Source: JBEEMU01 sp043778315 (GTDB taxonomy: Bacteria; Bacteroidota; Bacteroidia; Chitinophagales; Saprospiraceae). From it: a DNA stretch of 24,323 nucleotides. The notes under the pieces were generated by a model. It had not been told where the DNA came from, made no database searches, and was given only the letters and a program-made list of their open reading frames with translations. The DNA is taken from positions 1-24,323 of the forward strand of contig JAYWGJ010000252.1 in NCBI GenBank assembly GCA_043778315.1, written 5' to 3'. Shown here piece after piece: positions 8,091 through 16,049 of this stretch (positions are counted from its first letter, which is position 1; each line of letters begins with the position of its first letter). The translations under genes and the position numbers were made by a program.

Positions 8091-8205
8091 CACTAATCAC
8101 CCATCGTTAATCACTGAACATTAACCATTAATCGCAAAAAAACTGTTCACTATTCGTTGTTCACTGTTCACTAATTTTAACACTAATCACTAAAAAATTT
8201 TTCTC

Positions 8206-9456
8206 TTGTTTGCAAATCTAATTACCATAGGTGACGAAATCCTTATCGGACAAATCGTAGATACCAACTCCGCGTGGATGGCGGAGCAGCTCAACCTCAA
8301 CGGCATCAAAGTACGCGAAATCCTTTCTATCAGCGACGACCCGCAGCATATTTTGGATACGCTCGTGTACTCGGAGCGCACCGCCGAAATCACGCTTATC
8401 ACGGGCGGACTCGGACCCACAAAAGACGACCTCACTAAGCATACTTTATGCAAGTATTACGATACCGAACTCGAGTTTAACGAGTCGGTTTGGCAGAATA
8501 TTGTGCGGTTGTTTGAGCGGTTTGGGCGCGAGCCGAAACCGATACAACGCACGCAAGCGGAGCAGCCGAAAGCCGCAACGGTGCTGCCGAACAAGGTCGG
8601 GACGGCTTCGGGTATGTGGTTTGAGCGCGACGGGCGGATAGTAGTGAGTATGCCTGGCGTACCGTTCGAGATGCAATATTTGATGCAAAACGAAGTGCTG
8701 CCGCGCTTGGTAGCGCAACAAAAAGGCGTACCAATTACGCACCGAACGCTACTTACAGCTTGCGTCGGCGAGTCCGATTTGGCTGAAAAAATAGCGGCGG
8801 AAGAAGACGCGCTACCCGATTTTATCAAACTCGCTTATCTGCCTTCACTCGGGCAGGTGCGCTTGCGCCTCACAGGGCGACACAAAGATATTGACTACCT
8901 CAATACCACTATCGACGCGGCAACGGCGCGCATCGCCGCGCTCATTCCTGAGCATTTGTTCGGAACGGAAAAACAGTCGCTACAATCCGTTATCGGTGAT
9001 TTGTTGCGCGAAAGCGGCACGACACTTTCTACCGCCGAAAGCTGCACAGGCGGCTACATCGCGCACCTAATTACGGGCGTTGCGGGTAGTTCGGCGTACT
9101 ACAACGGCGGCTTAGTAGCCTACTCTAACGAATTGAAAATCAAGTATTTAGGTGTACCTAATACAATATTAGAAACCGATGGTGCGGTAAGTGAGGCGTG
9201 TGTGAGTGCGATGGCGGAAGGCAGTTTGCGCGCCTACAATACCGATTTTGCATTGGCGGTAAGCGGCATAGCTGGACCCGATGGCGGCACAGCCGACAAA
9301 CCCGTAGGGACGATTTGGTTTGCGGTGGCGAGCCGCCGAACAACCGTCGCTACTAAGCTGAAATTTGGGCGCGACCGACAAAAAAATATTTTATTGACTG
9401 CCGTTTGGGTGCTGAATGCGCTGCGGCAATTGATACTTGCGGAGCAAGACGTTTAG
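8206..9456 (+). CDS. cinA: CinA family protein (MPT-binding domain plus nicotinamide-nucleotide amidase)
   Basis: 416 residues. The start is a TTG at 8206, giving (M)FANLITIGDEILIGQ; no ATG is available near the conserved N-terminus. Residues 1 to about 170 are the MoaB/MogA-like domain, with GDEILIGQIVDTNS, GGLGPTKDD (67-75) and SMPGVPFEM (148-156). Residues about 260-412 are the CinA C-terminal domain, with TAESCTGG (276-283) and SGIAGPDGGTADKPVGT (353-369), the signature of NMN deamidases. In characterised homologues it recycles NMN to NaMN in the pyridine nucleotide cycle, and the N-domain has ADP-ribose pyrophosphatase activity. It is a full-length cytoplasmic protein. It is convergent with rpoN across the terminator hairpins that follow, and probably monocistronic. 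Confidence 0.96.
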   Translation: MFANLITIGDEILIGQIVDTNSAWMAEQLNLNGIKVREILSISDDPQHILDTLVYSERTAEITLITGGLGPTKDDLTKHTLCKYYDTELEFNESVWQNIVRLFERFGREPKPIQRTQAEQPKAATVLPNKVGTASGMWFERDGRIVVSMPGVPFEMQYLMQNEVLPRLVAQQKGVPITHRTLLTACVGESDLAEKIAAEEDALPDFIKLAYLPSLGQVRLRLTGRHKDIDYLNTTIDAATARIAALIPEHLFGTEKQSLQSVIGDLLRESGTTLSTAESCTGGYIAHLITGVAGSSAYYNGGLVAYSNELKIKYLGVPNTILETDGAVSEACVSAMAEGSLRAYNTDFALAVSGIAGPDGGTADKPVGTIWFAVASRRTTVATKLKFGRDRQKNILLTAVWVLNALRQLILAEQDV

Positions 9457-9489
9457 AACCTATTAGGTTTTTTTTTGACCTTGTAGGTT
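9457..9489 (+). terminator. Hairpin directly after the cinA stop
   Basis: AACCTATTAGGT (9457-9468), a T8 stretch, then GACCTTGTAGGTT (9477-9489). The arms pair over ten positions plus one G-T wobble. The stem sequence is related to the perfect hairpin at 6755-6787, so this is the second member of an intergenic hairpin family. Its position right after the stop suggests an mRNA-end or terminator role. Confidence 0.55.
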
Positions 9490-9504
9490 TGAAATTAGCG
9501 AATA

Positions 9505-9553
9505 AAAAAACCTGCATAAGATACTCGTAGTGAGTATGTTATGCAGGTTTTTT
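9505..9553. terminator. Bidirectional rho-independent terminator between cinA and rpoN
   Basis: AAAAAACCTGCATAA (9505-9519) pairs perfectly with TTATGCAGGTTTTTT (9539-9553). An inner ATACTC/GAGTAT stem lies inside the loop. The A-run and T-run at the ends supply a U-tail for both directions, as expected between convergent genes. Confidence 0.85.
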
Positions 9554-9561
9554 ATTATCAT

Positions 9562-9581
9562 GTGCGGGTTAAAACCCGCAC
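9562..9581. repeat. Short perfect palindrome GTGCGGGTTAAAACCCGCAC
   Basis: An 8-bp stem with a TAAA loop, 6 bp from the end of rpoN on the rpoN 3' side. It can act as an extra mRNA 3'-end structure for rpoN. It lacks its own U-run. Confidence 0.7.
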
Positions 9582-9587
9582 GCCACC

Positions 9588-11159
9588 TTACAATTCCTTA
9601 CGCAGCCGCGCCACAGGTATATTGAGTTGTTCGCGGTATTTCGCGACCGTTCGGCGGGCAATCGGGTAGCCTTTTTCGGTAAGAATTTCCATCAATTTTT
9701 CGTCGGATAAGGGCGTGCCTTTACCTTCGTTGCCTATCAATTCCGATAAAATATTTTTAACTTCCAAGGTAGAAACCTCCTCTCCGCTTTCGGTTTGCAG
9801 CGACTCTGAAAAGAACGCTTTGAGCGGTTTTGAGCCGTACTCGGTCTGCACATATTTGCTGTTCGCCACGCGAGAAACGGTAGAAATATCGAGGTCGGTC
9901 ATGTCGGCAATATCTTTGAGTATCATCGGACGGAGCTTTTTTTCGTCACCCGTCAAAAAATAATCATATTGATATTCCACAATGGCGAGCATCGTTTTGT
10001 ACATCGTTTGTTGCCGTTGCTTGATGGCATCGATGAACCACCGCGCCGCTTCTATTTTTTGTTTAATAAAAGTAACGGCTTCTTTTTCTTTTCTATCTTT
10101 TTTCGCGCCCGCGCTGTATGCGCGTAGCATATCTTTGTATTGGTCGCTAACGTGCAGGTCGGGTGCGTTGCGCGAATTGAGCGCAAGCTCCACAATTCCA
10201 CTGCCATTTGTGACAATAAAATCAGGTACAATAACTTGAAAATTGCGGTTGCTGCTCGCATAACCCGAGGCAGGTTTTGGGTTGAGGCGCAATATTTCAT
10301 CTACGGCAGCTTTTAAGTGACTGGGTTTGATGCCCATGCTGCGCTGCAATTTTTCGTAGTGTTTTTTTGAAAATTCGCTAAAATATTTGCTAACGATAAT
10401 GTGTGCTTGCTTCAAATAATACATATCGACCTTACTTTTGGGTTGCGACATATTGCGCTCGAGTTGTATCGCGAGGCACTCTTGCAGGTCGCGACAACCT
10501 ACGCCAGGAGGGTCGAGGCGTTGCACTACTTTGAGCAATCGCTCTATCTCGGCTTCGTCGGTCGTTAGGTTTTGCGTAAAGCTGAGGTCGTCGACGATGG
10601 CATCGAGTTCGCGGCGCAAGTAGCCGTCGTCGTCTATGCTACCGATAATTTGTAGCGCGATTTGCTGCTGCCGCTCGTCGAGTAGCACCATACCAAGCTG
10701 CTCTATGAGGTGTTCGTGAAAACTATTTTCTACCGAAACAGGCATCGTTTTGTCCTCTTCCGCACCTTGATAATCGCCACTTAGCTTGTAAGCCGCCACA
10801 TCGTCGTCGATATAGTCTTGCAAATAATCATCAAAACTCACCTCGTCATTTACCAACGGAATTTCGGCAAACTCCTCATAAGTTTCGTCGGCAGTGTCCA
10901 TTTCTACTTTATCGTTGAGGCTGTCGTCGTAGTCGCCTTCAAAATCAGTGTCGCTTTCGCCGTCCGTATCGCCAAAATCCGTTTTGTCCCCATACTCGTC
11001 ATATTCCGTTTCGCCCTCCTCCAAAGCTGGGTTGGTCTCGAGTTCTTCTTTGATGCGCTGCTCCAAATTGACGGTTGGCACTTGCAGCAATTTCATCAAC
11101 TGAATTTGTTGCGGCGAAAGTTTTTGTAATAACCGTTGGTTTAACGATTGTTGTAACAT
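9588..11159 (-). CDS. rpoN: RNA polymerase sigma-54 factor
   Basis: 523 residues. Region I (1-48: LNQRLLQKLSPQQIQLMKLL...LETNPALE) is the activator-responsive Gln/Leu-rich segment. Region II (about 48-120) is strongly acidic (many Asp/Glu) and long, which accounts for the protein being somewhat longer than the usual 470-500. The core-binding domain follows (LDPPGVGCRDLQECLAIQ at 216-233). The helix-turn-helix is at about 444-472 (LKDIADMTDLDISTVSR). The RpoN box ARRTVAKYRE at 501-510 recognises the -24 element. All functional parts are intact. It requires AAA+ activators, none of which is encoded in the window, to melt -24/-12 promoters. Its own promoter appears to be the TAnnTTTG type just upstream. 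Convergent with cinA. Confidence 0.98.
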   Translation of the reverse strand: MLQQSLNQRLLQKLSPQQIQLMKLLQVPTVNLEQRIKEELETNPALEEGETEYDEYGDKTDFGDTDGESDTDFEGDYDDSLNDKVEMDTADETYEEFAEIPLVNDEVSFDDYLQDYIDDDVAAYKLSGDYQGAEEDKTMPVSVENSFHEHLIEQLGMVLLDERQQQIALQIIGSIDDDGYLRRELDAIVDDLSFTQNLTTDEAEIERLLKVVQRLDPPGVGCRDLQECLAIQLERNMSQPKSKVDMYYLKQAHIIVSKYFSEFSKKHYEKLQRSMGIKPSHLKAAVDEILRLNPKPASGYASSNRNFQVIVPDFIVTNGSGIVELALNSRNAPDLHVSDQYKDMLRAYSAGAKKDRKEKEAVTFIKQKIEAARWFIDAIKQRQQTMYKTMLAIVEYQYDYFLTGDEKKLRPMILKDIADMTDLDISTVSRVANSKYVQTEYGSKPLKAFFSESLQTESGEEVSTLEVKNILSELIGNEGKGTPLSDEKLMEILTEKGYPIARRTVAKYREQLNIPVARLRKEL

Positions 11160-11236
11160 GGTTAAATAATGATTAGATAATGCTAAAATAAAGATGGGTA
11201 AAAATGGAACGATTTTTGTAGTGCCGAAATACGCTG

Positions 11237-11268
11237 CAAATTTATACTAAAAAAGTATATATTGCAAA
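11237..11268 (-). promoter_or_regulatory. Putative rpoN promoter(s)
   Basis: On the minus strand: TTTG (11265-11268), 20 nt, TAAATTTG (11237-11244), about 78 nt from the ATG. A second overlapping candidate sits further upstream: TTTG (11290-11293), 17 nt, TATATTTG (11265-11272). Both fit the Bacteroidetes pattern, and the first has the better spacing. The rest of 11160-11418 is AT-rich with no gene. Confidence 0.5.
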
Positions 11269-11418
11269 TATAATAGAAGTATTTTTTGGCAAAAAGGTTG
11301 CACTACTTACGAAGTAAAAAAATAAATATTTTTTTTGCTATTGTTTTGATAAAAAGCAAGCATAAATACGTCCGATTATCTTTATTTTAATTGTAAAATT
11401 AACATTACAAATAAATAA

Positions 11419-13059
11419 TTATCGTTTTATCATACCTCTATTCGCTCTGACGTGTTGCGTTTGCAAGCCAAAGCTGATTTTTTGTTTTTTCGGATATTTA
11501 ACCGTATATACCAATGTCACCTCTTTGGTTTCGTTAGGGTTGAGGCGCAGATTCCAGACTACTTCGCCAAAATCAGGGAAAACCTGTGCGCCTGTTTTTT
11601 CTTCTATATCGACCACAATATCTTTATTGCGCGAAATGGGAATATTATCGGTTATCTCGAGGTCGATGGCTTGCGATTTATTATTGCGTACAATCATTTT
11701 ATACCCAATCGTTTCTTTTTTGGTATCGCTAAATAAACGCACCGACGACACGTCTTTGAGCTGCGACCGCTTCACGACTACGCGCTCGTCGCGCCCCATA
11801 CTGAGGTACAGCGTATCGCTTGCGCTATATGGGTTTATCTGCGACTGCCCGACGTAGGTTTCATTGAAAAACAAATTTGCCGTACCCGAAATCAAGCCGT
11901 ATTGACCAAAATTAGTGACTTTTGCCAATAAAAAAGCCGCCGTTTCTTTGCGCGGAACGGTCTGATATTCGTAAGTAACAGGTATTTCGTACTGCTCTAC
12001 TTGTAATAAATGCTCCTGCCCGTCCGACGCAATGTCTTGTCGGCGCGAGATTTCTTTCTCTATCGTCACACCTGCGTCGTTAGCAGCAGGCGGCGGCTCT
12101 GTGTATGACGGCGTTACCGACATACTATTACTCAACGAAATATTACTTTGCGGCGGCGCATATTGATTCGCTTGTTGCTCTGCATTCACTTGCAAGTAAT
12201 CTACATAACGCGCCTCCAATTTAGGCACAGTATTGTCGGTATTAGGATTGCCCGACGACACAAATAATTGTACACCTTTCCACGCATAACCCGTTGATTG
12301 TGTGATATTTGCCTTGTATATCATCGTGAGCGGTTTGCTACTTTCGCTCGCCGCTTTGAGGTCGTAAATCGGATTCCAGGAAGCGGCATTACTAAATAAC
12401 GAAAAATCAATATTGACGCTTGCGCTATTATCTGCGTCTATTTTTAGTACTATTTCGCCTGTCGGTTTGCTGCTATTTGCGTCCAAATCGTTAAGCGTAC
12501 CTTGATATTGTTGCTGCAAAAGGGTGGTTTTAGCCAACTGTTTAGTGAGTTTGCGTTGCGCGGCAGAGAGTTCCAATAAATGATTTTGGTAATACGCAGC
12601 AATATTTTTTAGGTCTTCAAAACTCACCCCTTTCTCCGTTCCGCCCAAGCGGGTTTCGGTCGTCCGCTTAATCACCGCGTCCTCTTCGGTATTGATTCTA
12701 ATTTGGTCTTGCAAGCCGTTTAGTTGGTCTTGCAGAATCACCAAACTGTCGCGGAGCAGCGAGATGCGCGCCGTAGCGGTATTCGATTTCAGGTAATTGA
12801 CGCGATAAGTAGCGGACAGCAAATGCACCTGCGGCACACTCAACCGCACCTGCAAACTCTGTTGTTCGGCGTTGCTCGTGAGGTCGGTGATGACGATTTC
12901 GCCGATGCCCTGCGCGACCGTCGCCGTAGCTGTGCCGCTTAGTTTTGCGCCTTGCCGAAACACGGTTACGCTCTGTATTTTACCCGAAACGGTAATCGGA
13001 TTTTCGCCCGCGAAGGCAAAAAATGGCATAAAAAGTAGTAAAAAAAAGATTATTTTCAT
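11419..13059 (-). CDS. Secreted DUF4140/DUF4139 (mucoidy-inhibitor MuiA-like) protein
   Basis: 546 residues from ATG 13059, which gives a clean signal peptide (MKIIFFLLLFMPFFAFAG). The frame stays open upstream to 13224, but that extension is only the 33-bp repeats of locus C translated (repeated ETAFRCT peptides), so it is not part of the protein. Residues about 24-120 match the DUF4140 N-domain (VTVFRQGAKLSGTA...LSATYRVNYL). Residues about 98-200 are Gln/Leu/Lys-rich coiled coil. Residues about 205-546 match DUF4139 (DFSLFSNAASWNPIYDLKA, GYAWKGVQLFVSSGNP, and the tail LNPNETKEVTLVYTVKYPK). The biochemical role of the family is not established; the name comes from overexpression phenotypes in enterobacteria. 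The protein probably sits in the periplasm or at the outer membrane. Its neighbours do not suggest a pathway. Confidence 0.9.
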   Translation of the reverse strand: MKIIFFLLLFMPFFAFAGENPITVSGKIQSVTVFRQGAKLSGTATATVAQGIGEIVITDLTSNAEQQSLQVRLSVPQVHLLSATYRVNYLKSNTATARISLLRDSLVILQDQLNGLQDQIRINTEEDAVIKRTTETRLGGTEKGVSFEDLKNIAAYYQNHLLELSAAQRKLTKQLAKTTLLQQQYQGTLNDLDANSSKPTGEIVLKIDADNSASVNIDFSLFSNAASWNPIYDLKAASESSKPLTMIYKANITQSTGYAWKGVQLFVSSGNPNTDNTVPKLEARYVDYLQVNAEQQANQYAPPQSNISLSNSMSVTPSYTEPPPAANDAGVTIEKEISRRQDIASDGQEHLLQVEQYEIPVTYEYQTVPRKETAAFLLAKVTNFGQYGLISGTANLFFNETYVGQSQINPYSASDTLYLSMGRDERVVVKRSQLKDVSSVRLFSDTKKETIGYKMIVRNNKSQAIDLEITDNIPISRNKDIVVDIEEKTGAQVFPDFGEVVWNLRLNPNETKEVTLVYTVKYPKKQKISFGLQTQHVRANRGMIKR

Positions 13060-13102
13060 GGTAGTAATTGGAGATTTGTGGATTAAAAATATATTTCGAT
13101 GG

Positions 13103-13132
13103 TAAATATAGGATTTATTTTTGACAGTGCAA
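13103..13132 (-). promoter_or_regulatory. Putative promoter of the MuiA-like gene, -33 box from the repeat edge
   Basis: On the minus strand: TTG (13130-13132), 19 nt, TATATTTA (13103-13110), about 45 nt before the ATG at 13059. This differs from TTG-N19-TAnnTTTG only at the last base. The TTG is the terminal base triplet of the first 33-bp unit of hairpin locus C. Confidence 0.4.
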
Positions 13133-13247
13133 CGAAACGCTGTTTCGTTGGTGTATAAAGTACAACGAAACGCTGTTTCGTTGGTGTACAAAGTGCAACG
13201 AAACGCTGTTTTGTTGGTACACACGATCGAACAGCGTTCGGGCGCAC
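13127..13247 (-). repeat. Hairpin element, locus C (3' side of ahcY)
   Basis: Three direct units with core CAACGAAACGCTGTTTCGTT start at 13130, 13163 and 13196 (exact 33-bp period). One inverted copy follows (CGAACAGCGTTCGGGCGCAC, 13228-13247). The outer ends are GTGC ... GCAC, as at the other loci. Because 33 is a multiple of three, the array creates a false peptide repeat in frame with the downstream gene. Confidence 0.88.
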
Positions 13248-13260
13248 TTCAGTCGCAGCC

Positions 13261-13299
13261 AAAAAAAATCCCCAACCGCTCACACTGAACGATTGGGAA
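13261..13299 (-). terminator. Rho-independent terminator of ahcY
   Basis: On the minus strand TTCCCAATCG (13290-13299) pairs with CGGTTGGGGA (13269-13278) with two wobbles. A run of eight T follows (A8 at 13261-13268 on the plus strand). It lies 37 nt after the ahcY stop and before the repeat array of locus C. Confidence 0.8.
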
Positions 13300-13335
13300 T
13301 TATTTTTACATCAAAAATCCGTAAATTTTTACAGA

Positions 13336-14655
13336 CTAGTAACGGTAGTATTCTGGTTTGTATGGACCATCAGTTGGTACGCCGATATACGCCGCTTGGT
13401 CGGTAGAAAGTTCTTCCAACTCTACGCCGATTTTCGCTAAGTGCAAACGCGCCACTTTCTCGTCCAAATGTTTTGGCAACATATATACGTTATGCTCATA
13501 GCTGGCAGAGTTTGCCCAAAGCTCCAATTGCGCCAATACCTGATTGGTAAACGAGTTCGACATTACAAACGACGGGTGTCCCGTAGCACAGCCCAAGTTC
13601 ACTAAGCGACCTTCCGCCAATATCAAAATATCGTTGCCGTTGATGGTATATTTGTCCACCTGTGGTTTGATTTCTACTTTCGTTGCGCCGTAGTTTTCGT
13701 TCAGCCACGCCATATCGATTTCGTTATCAAAGTGACCGATATTACATACAATCGCTTTGTCTTTCATTGTTTTGAAATGCTCGGCAGTGATGATATTTTT
13801 GTTGCCCGTAGCGGTAACTACTATATCAGCGCGTTTTACCGCGTCCGCCATTTTTTTCACTTCGAAGCCGTCCATTGCTGCTTGTAAAGCGCAAATCGGG
13901 TCGATTTCGGTAACGATAACACGCACACCTGCACCTACCAAAGACGCTGCTGTACCTTTACCTACGTCGCCGTAACCTGCTACAACCGCTACTTTACCCG
14001 CCATCATCACATCTGTTGCGCGACGGATAGCATCTACACAAGACTCTTTGCAACCGTATTTGTTATCAAATTTCGACTTCGTTACCGAATCGTTTATATT
14101 GATAGCTGGCAACAATAATGTACCTGCGGTTACGCGCTCATACAAGCGGTGTACGCCCGTAGTTGTTTCTTCGCTGATACCGCGAATGCCCGAAACGAGT
14201 TCTGGATAACGGTCAAGTACCATATTGGTCAAGTCGCCGCCGTCGTCCAAAATCATGTTTAACGGCTTGCGGTCTGCGCCAAACCAAAGGGTTTGTTCTA
14301 TACACCAATCAAATTCCTCTTCGTTCAAGCCTTTCCAAGCATACACTTGAATACCTGCTGCTGCAATAGCTGCCGCCGCGTGATCTTGTGTGCTGAAAAT
14401 ATTGCAAGACGACCACGTCACCTCTGCGCCAAGCGCAGTAAGGGTTTCGATAAGTACTGCAGTTTGAATAGTCATGTGCAAGCAACCCGCAATACGCGCT
14501 CCTTTAAGTGGTTGTGCCGCACCATACTCTTCGCGTAACGCCATCAAACCTGGCATTTCCGCCTCTGCCAATTCAATCTCTTTACGACCCCACGCTGCAA
14601 GCGATAAGTCTTTTACTTTGTACTTGGTATAAGTACCCGTCATTGTTGCTGACAT
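13336..14655 (-). CDS. ahcY: S-adenosylhomocysteine hydrolase
   Basis: 439 residues, cytoplasmic, NAD-dependent. It splits S-adenosylhomocysteine into homocysteine and adenosine, relieving inhibition of methyltransferases in the activated-methyl cycle. Visible signatures: GCLHMTIQTA (57-66, substrate site), SCNIFSTQDHAAAA (83-96), DDGGDLTN (137-144), the KSKFDNKYGC segment (about 193-202), the Rossmann loop GYGDVGKG (227-234), NIGHFDNEID near 314-323, and the C-terminal KPEYYRY whose Lys and Tyr contact NAD. Length and motifs are complete. It has its own promoter and terminator, so it is probably monocistronic. Divergent from corA across a 444-bp AT-rich gap. Confidence 0.98.
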   Translation of the reverse strand: MSATMTGTYTKYKVKDLSLAAWGRKEIELAEAEMPGLMALREEYGAAQPLKGARIAGCLHMTIQTAVLIETLTALGAEVTWSSCNIFSTQDHAAAAIAAAGIQVYAWKGLNEEEFDWCIEQTLWFGADRKPLNMILDDGGDLTNMVLDRYPELVSGIRGISEETTTGVHRLYERVTAGTLLLPAININDSVTKSKFDNKYGCKESCVDAIRRATDVMMAGKVAVVAGYGDVGKGTAASLVGAGVRVIVTEIDPICALQAAMDGFEVKKMADAVKRADIVVTATGNKNIITAEHFKTMKDKAIVCNIGHFDNEIDMAWLNENYGATKVEIKPQVDKYTINGNDILILAEGRLVNLGCATGHPSFVMSNSFTNQVLAQLELWANSASYEHNVYMLPKHLDEKVARLHLAKIGVELEELSTDQAAYIGVPTDGPYKPEYYRY

Positions 14656-14705
14656 AATTTTTGATAAGATTTTATAAAGTATATATTAGGTATATAATAT
14701 CGCCA

Positions 14706-14737
14706 CAAAGGTACGACATTGTTTAATCTTAAACAAA
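14706..14737 (-). promoter_or_regulatory. ahcY promoter
   Basis: On the minus strand: TTTG (14734-14737), exactly 20 nt, TACCTTTG (14706-14713), about 50 nt from the ATG. An ideal match to the Bacteroidetes housekeeping promoter pattern. Confidence 0.75.
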
Positions 14738-14949
14738 ATATTGGTAAGGTAGTTTAATGTTTTACCAATTTTTTATTTAAAAAAATGTTTTAAAAGTACA
14801 TAAAAGCCTATTATATATGGTGTATATAGGATTTTGGTAATATAGTATTAAAATTAAAAATTCATTTTTTTGTACTACAAAATAATAAATATAGTCAAAA
14901 TAAAAGCATTTTCAGTTCTTATTTTTACATTTTTGGTAATAAATATTGC

Positions 14950-14982
14950 TTGTCGGTTTACAAAAAATATTAGTTACCTTTG
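14950..14982 (+). promoter_or_regulatory. corA promoter
   Basis: TTG (14950-14952), 22 nt, TACCTTTG (14975-14982). The same -7 box as ahcY uses on the other strand. It implies a 5' leader of about 110 nt before the ATG at 15100. Confidence 0.65.
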
Positions 14983-15099
14983 CTCAAATTTTTTGATTTT
15001 TAATTATAATAATATGGAAAAATATTTTTTGAAATCTTATTTTTTTGATAAATAATTTTTTTACACTCGATAAATTGACACGACAACAATACAACAACT

Positions 15100-16044
15100 A
15101 TGATTCGTTATTATAAAAAAATACAAAATCAGCTCGCAGAACTGCCCGAACGTGAGCCGCTTTGTTGGATAAATATTTCGCCGCCCTTCACCCACGAAGA
15201 ACTCGACTTATTGGCGCAAGACCTCGACGTACCTATCGAGTTTTTTACCGACTCGCTCGACGTGAACGAGCGTCCGCGCTACGAAATAGAGGATGACCAT
15301 AAACTCATCGTCCTCAAAACCGCCGTACACAGCGACGACGAGGGTGAACACGCGCTTTTTGTCACCGTCCCGATTGGCATTATACTTACCCCGCAAAACG
15401 TGATTACGATTACTTCGCACGAAAGCCCCGTTATCGACGGTTTTTTGTTGGATAAAGTAAAAGGGTTTCAGCCGAGCGATTTTCCGCGTTTTATATTGCA
15501 ATTAATGGACAGAAACGCCACGCATTTCCTCAACTCGCTGCAAGAACTCAACGCGCATCGCCTCCGCTTGGAGCGCGAGCTATACGACTCGATGCGCAAC
15601 GAGGAGATAAAAAACCTGCTCAGCATAGAAAAATCATTAGTATTTTTTGTTACGTCGCTCCGCTCTAACGAACTCGTGATGCTCAAAATGGAGCGCACTA
15701 ATCTGCTGGGTGTGAAGGGCGACGAAGACCTTACGGACGTACTCGAGAGCGCGCTCATCGACACCTCGCAAGCACTCGAGATGGCGAATACTTACACCAA
15801 TATATTGAGCGGAACGATGGACGCTTACGCCTCCATAATTTCAAATAATTTGAATATTGTAATACAACGACTCACCATCATCACGATTATGCTGATGGTA
15901 CCAAATCTGGTATTCAGTTTTTTCGGCATGAACCTCACTATGGGCATCGAGCAGCAGCACGGCGTGATATGGCCCGTGCTTGGGCTATCGCTCTTCGCTA
16001 CGCTGTCTTTGCTTTGGTTTTTTAGGAGTAGAAAACTCTTTTAG
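15100..16044 (+). CDS. corA: CorA-type magnesium/cobalt transporter
   Basis: 314 residues, close to the usual length of about 315. The N-terminal two thirds is the acidic cytoplasmic funnel domain (many Asp/Glu, WINISPP at 23-29) with a long helical stalk at about 130-255. Two C-terminal transmembrane helices follow (about 258-277 and 290-307). The signature GMN is at 276-278 (FSFFGMNLTMG), at the mouth of the pentameric pore, and the C-terminus is short and basic (FRSRKLF). It mediates Mg2+ (and Co2+/Ni2+) uptake in the inner membrane. Possibly a ZntB/YfjQ-like branch member; the GMN does not separate the substrates. Its stop is followed within 6 nt by hairpin locus D and a perfect terminator. 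Confidence 0.95.
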   Translation: MIRYYKKIQNQLAELPEREPLCWINISPPFTHEELDLLAQDLDVPIEFFTDSLDVNERPRYEIEDDHKLIVLKTAVHSDDEGEHALFVTVPIGIILTPQNVITITSHESPVIDGFLLDKVKGFQPSDFPRFILQLMDRNATHFLNSLQELNAHRLRLERELYDSMRNEEIKNLLSIEKSLVFFVTSLRSNELVMLKMERTNLLGVKGDEDLTDVLESALIDTSQALEMANTYTNILSGTMDAYASIISNNLNIVIQRLTIITIMLMVPNLVFSFFGMNLTMGIEQQHGVIWPVLGLSLFATLSLLWFFRSRKLF

Positions 16045-16049
16045 TGAAG

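Larger units (their letters stand above)
7848..8205. other. Gene-free, repeat-rich spacer between the PorP/SprF gene and cinA
   Basis: 358 bp with no credible gene. It holds a 43-bp tandem repeat (7856-7970), a 30-bp direct repeat pair (8010-8039 and 8061-8090) and a low-complexity tail of recurring ACTGTTCACT/AATCACT words running up to the cinA start. The 140-codon minus frame at 7671-8093 is only the repeats translated plus the PorP/SprF antisense. No promoter matching TAnnTTTG was found for cinA. Confidence 0.75.
14656..15099. other. AT-rich divergent promoter region between ahcY and corA
   Basis: 444 bp, much richer in A/T than the genes. It contains the ahcY promoter (minus, 14706-14737) and a corA promoter (plus, 14950-14982). 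The 61-codon open frame at 14870-15055 spans the corA promoter, has an AT-driven composition, and I do not regard it as a gene. I see no riboswitch-like structure, but cannot exclude one by eye. Confidence 0.7.

Noticed and set aside
7671..8093. 140-codon minus-strand ORF
   Set aside because: It consists of the intergenic repeats plus the antisense of the PorP/SprF gene; the peptide repeats mirror the DNA repeats.
13127..13247. CRISPR-like direct repeats with 33-bp period
   Set aside because: The 12-bp intervals between cores are almost identical to each other, unlike spacers, and an inverted copy closes the array.
14656..14705. SAH riboswitch upstream of ahcY
   Set aside because: The leader is only about 50 nt, AT-rich, and shows no GC-rich pseudoknot-like structure by eye.
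14870..15055. 61-codon plus-strand ORF upstream of corA
   Set aside because: It spans the predicted corA promoter, has AT-driven Ile/Phe/Lys composition, and shows no recognisable motif.
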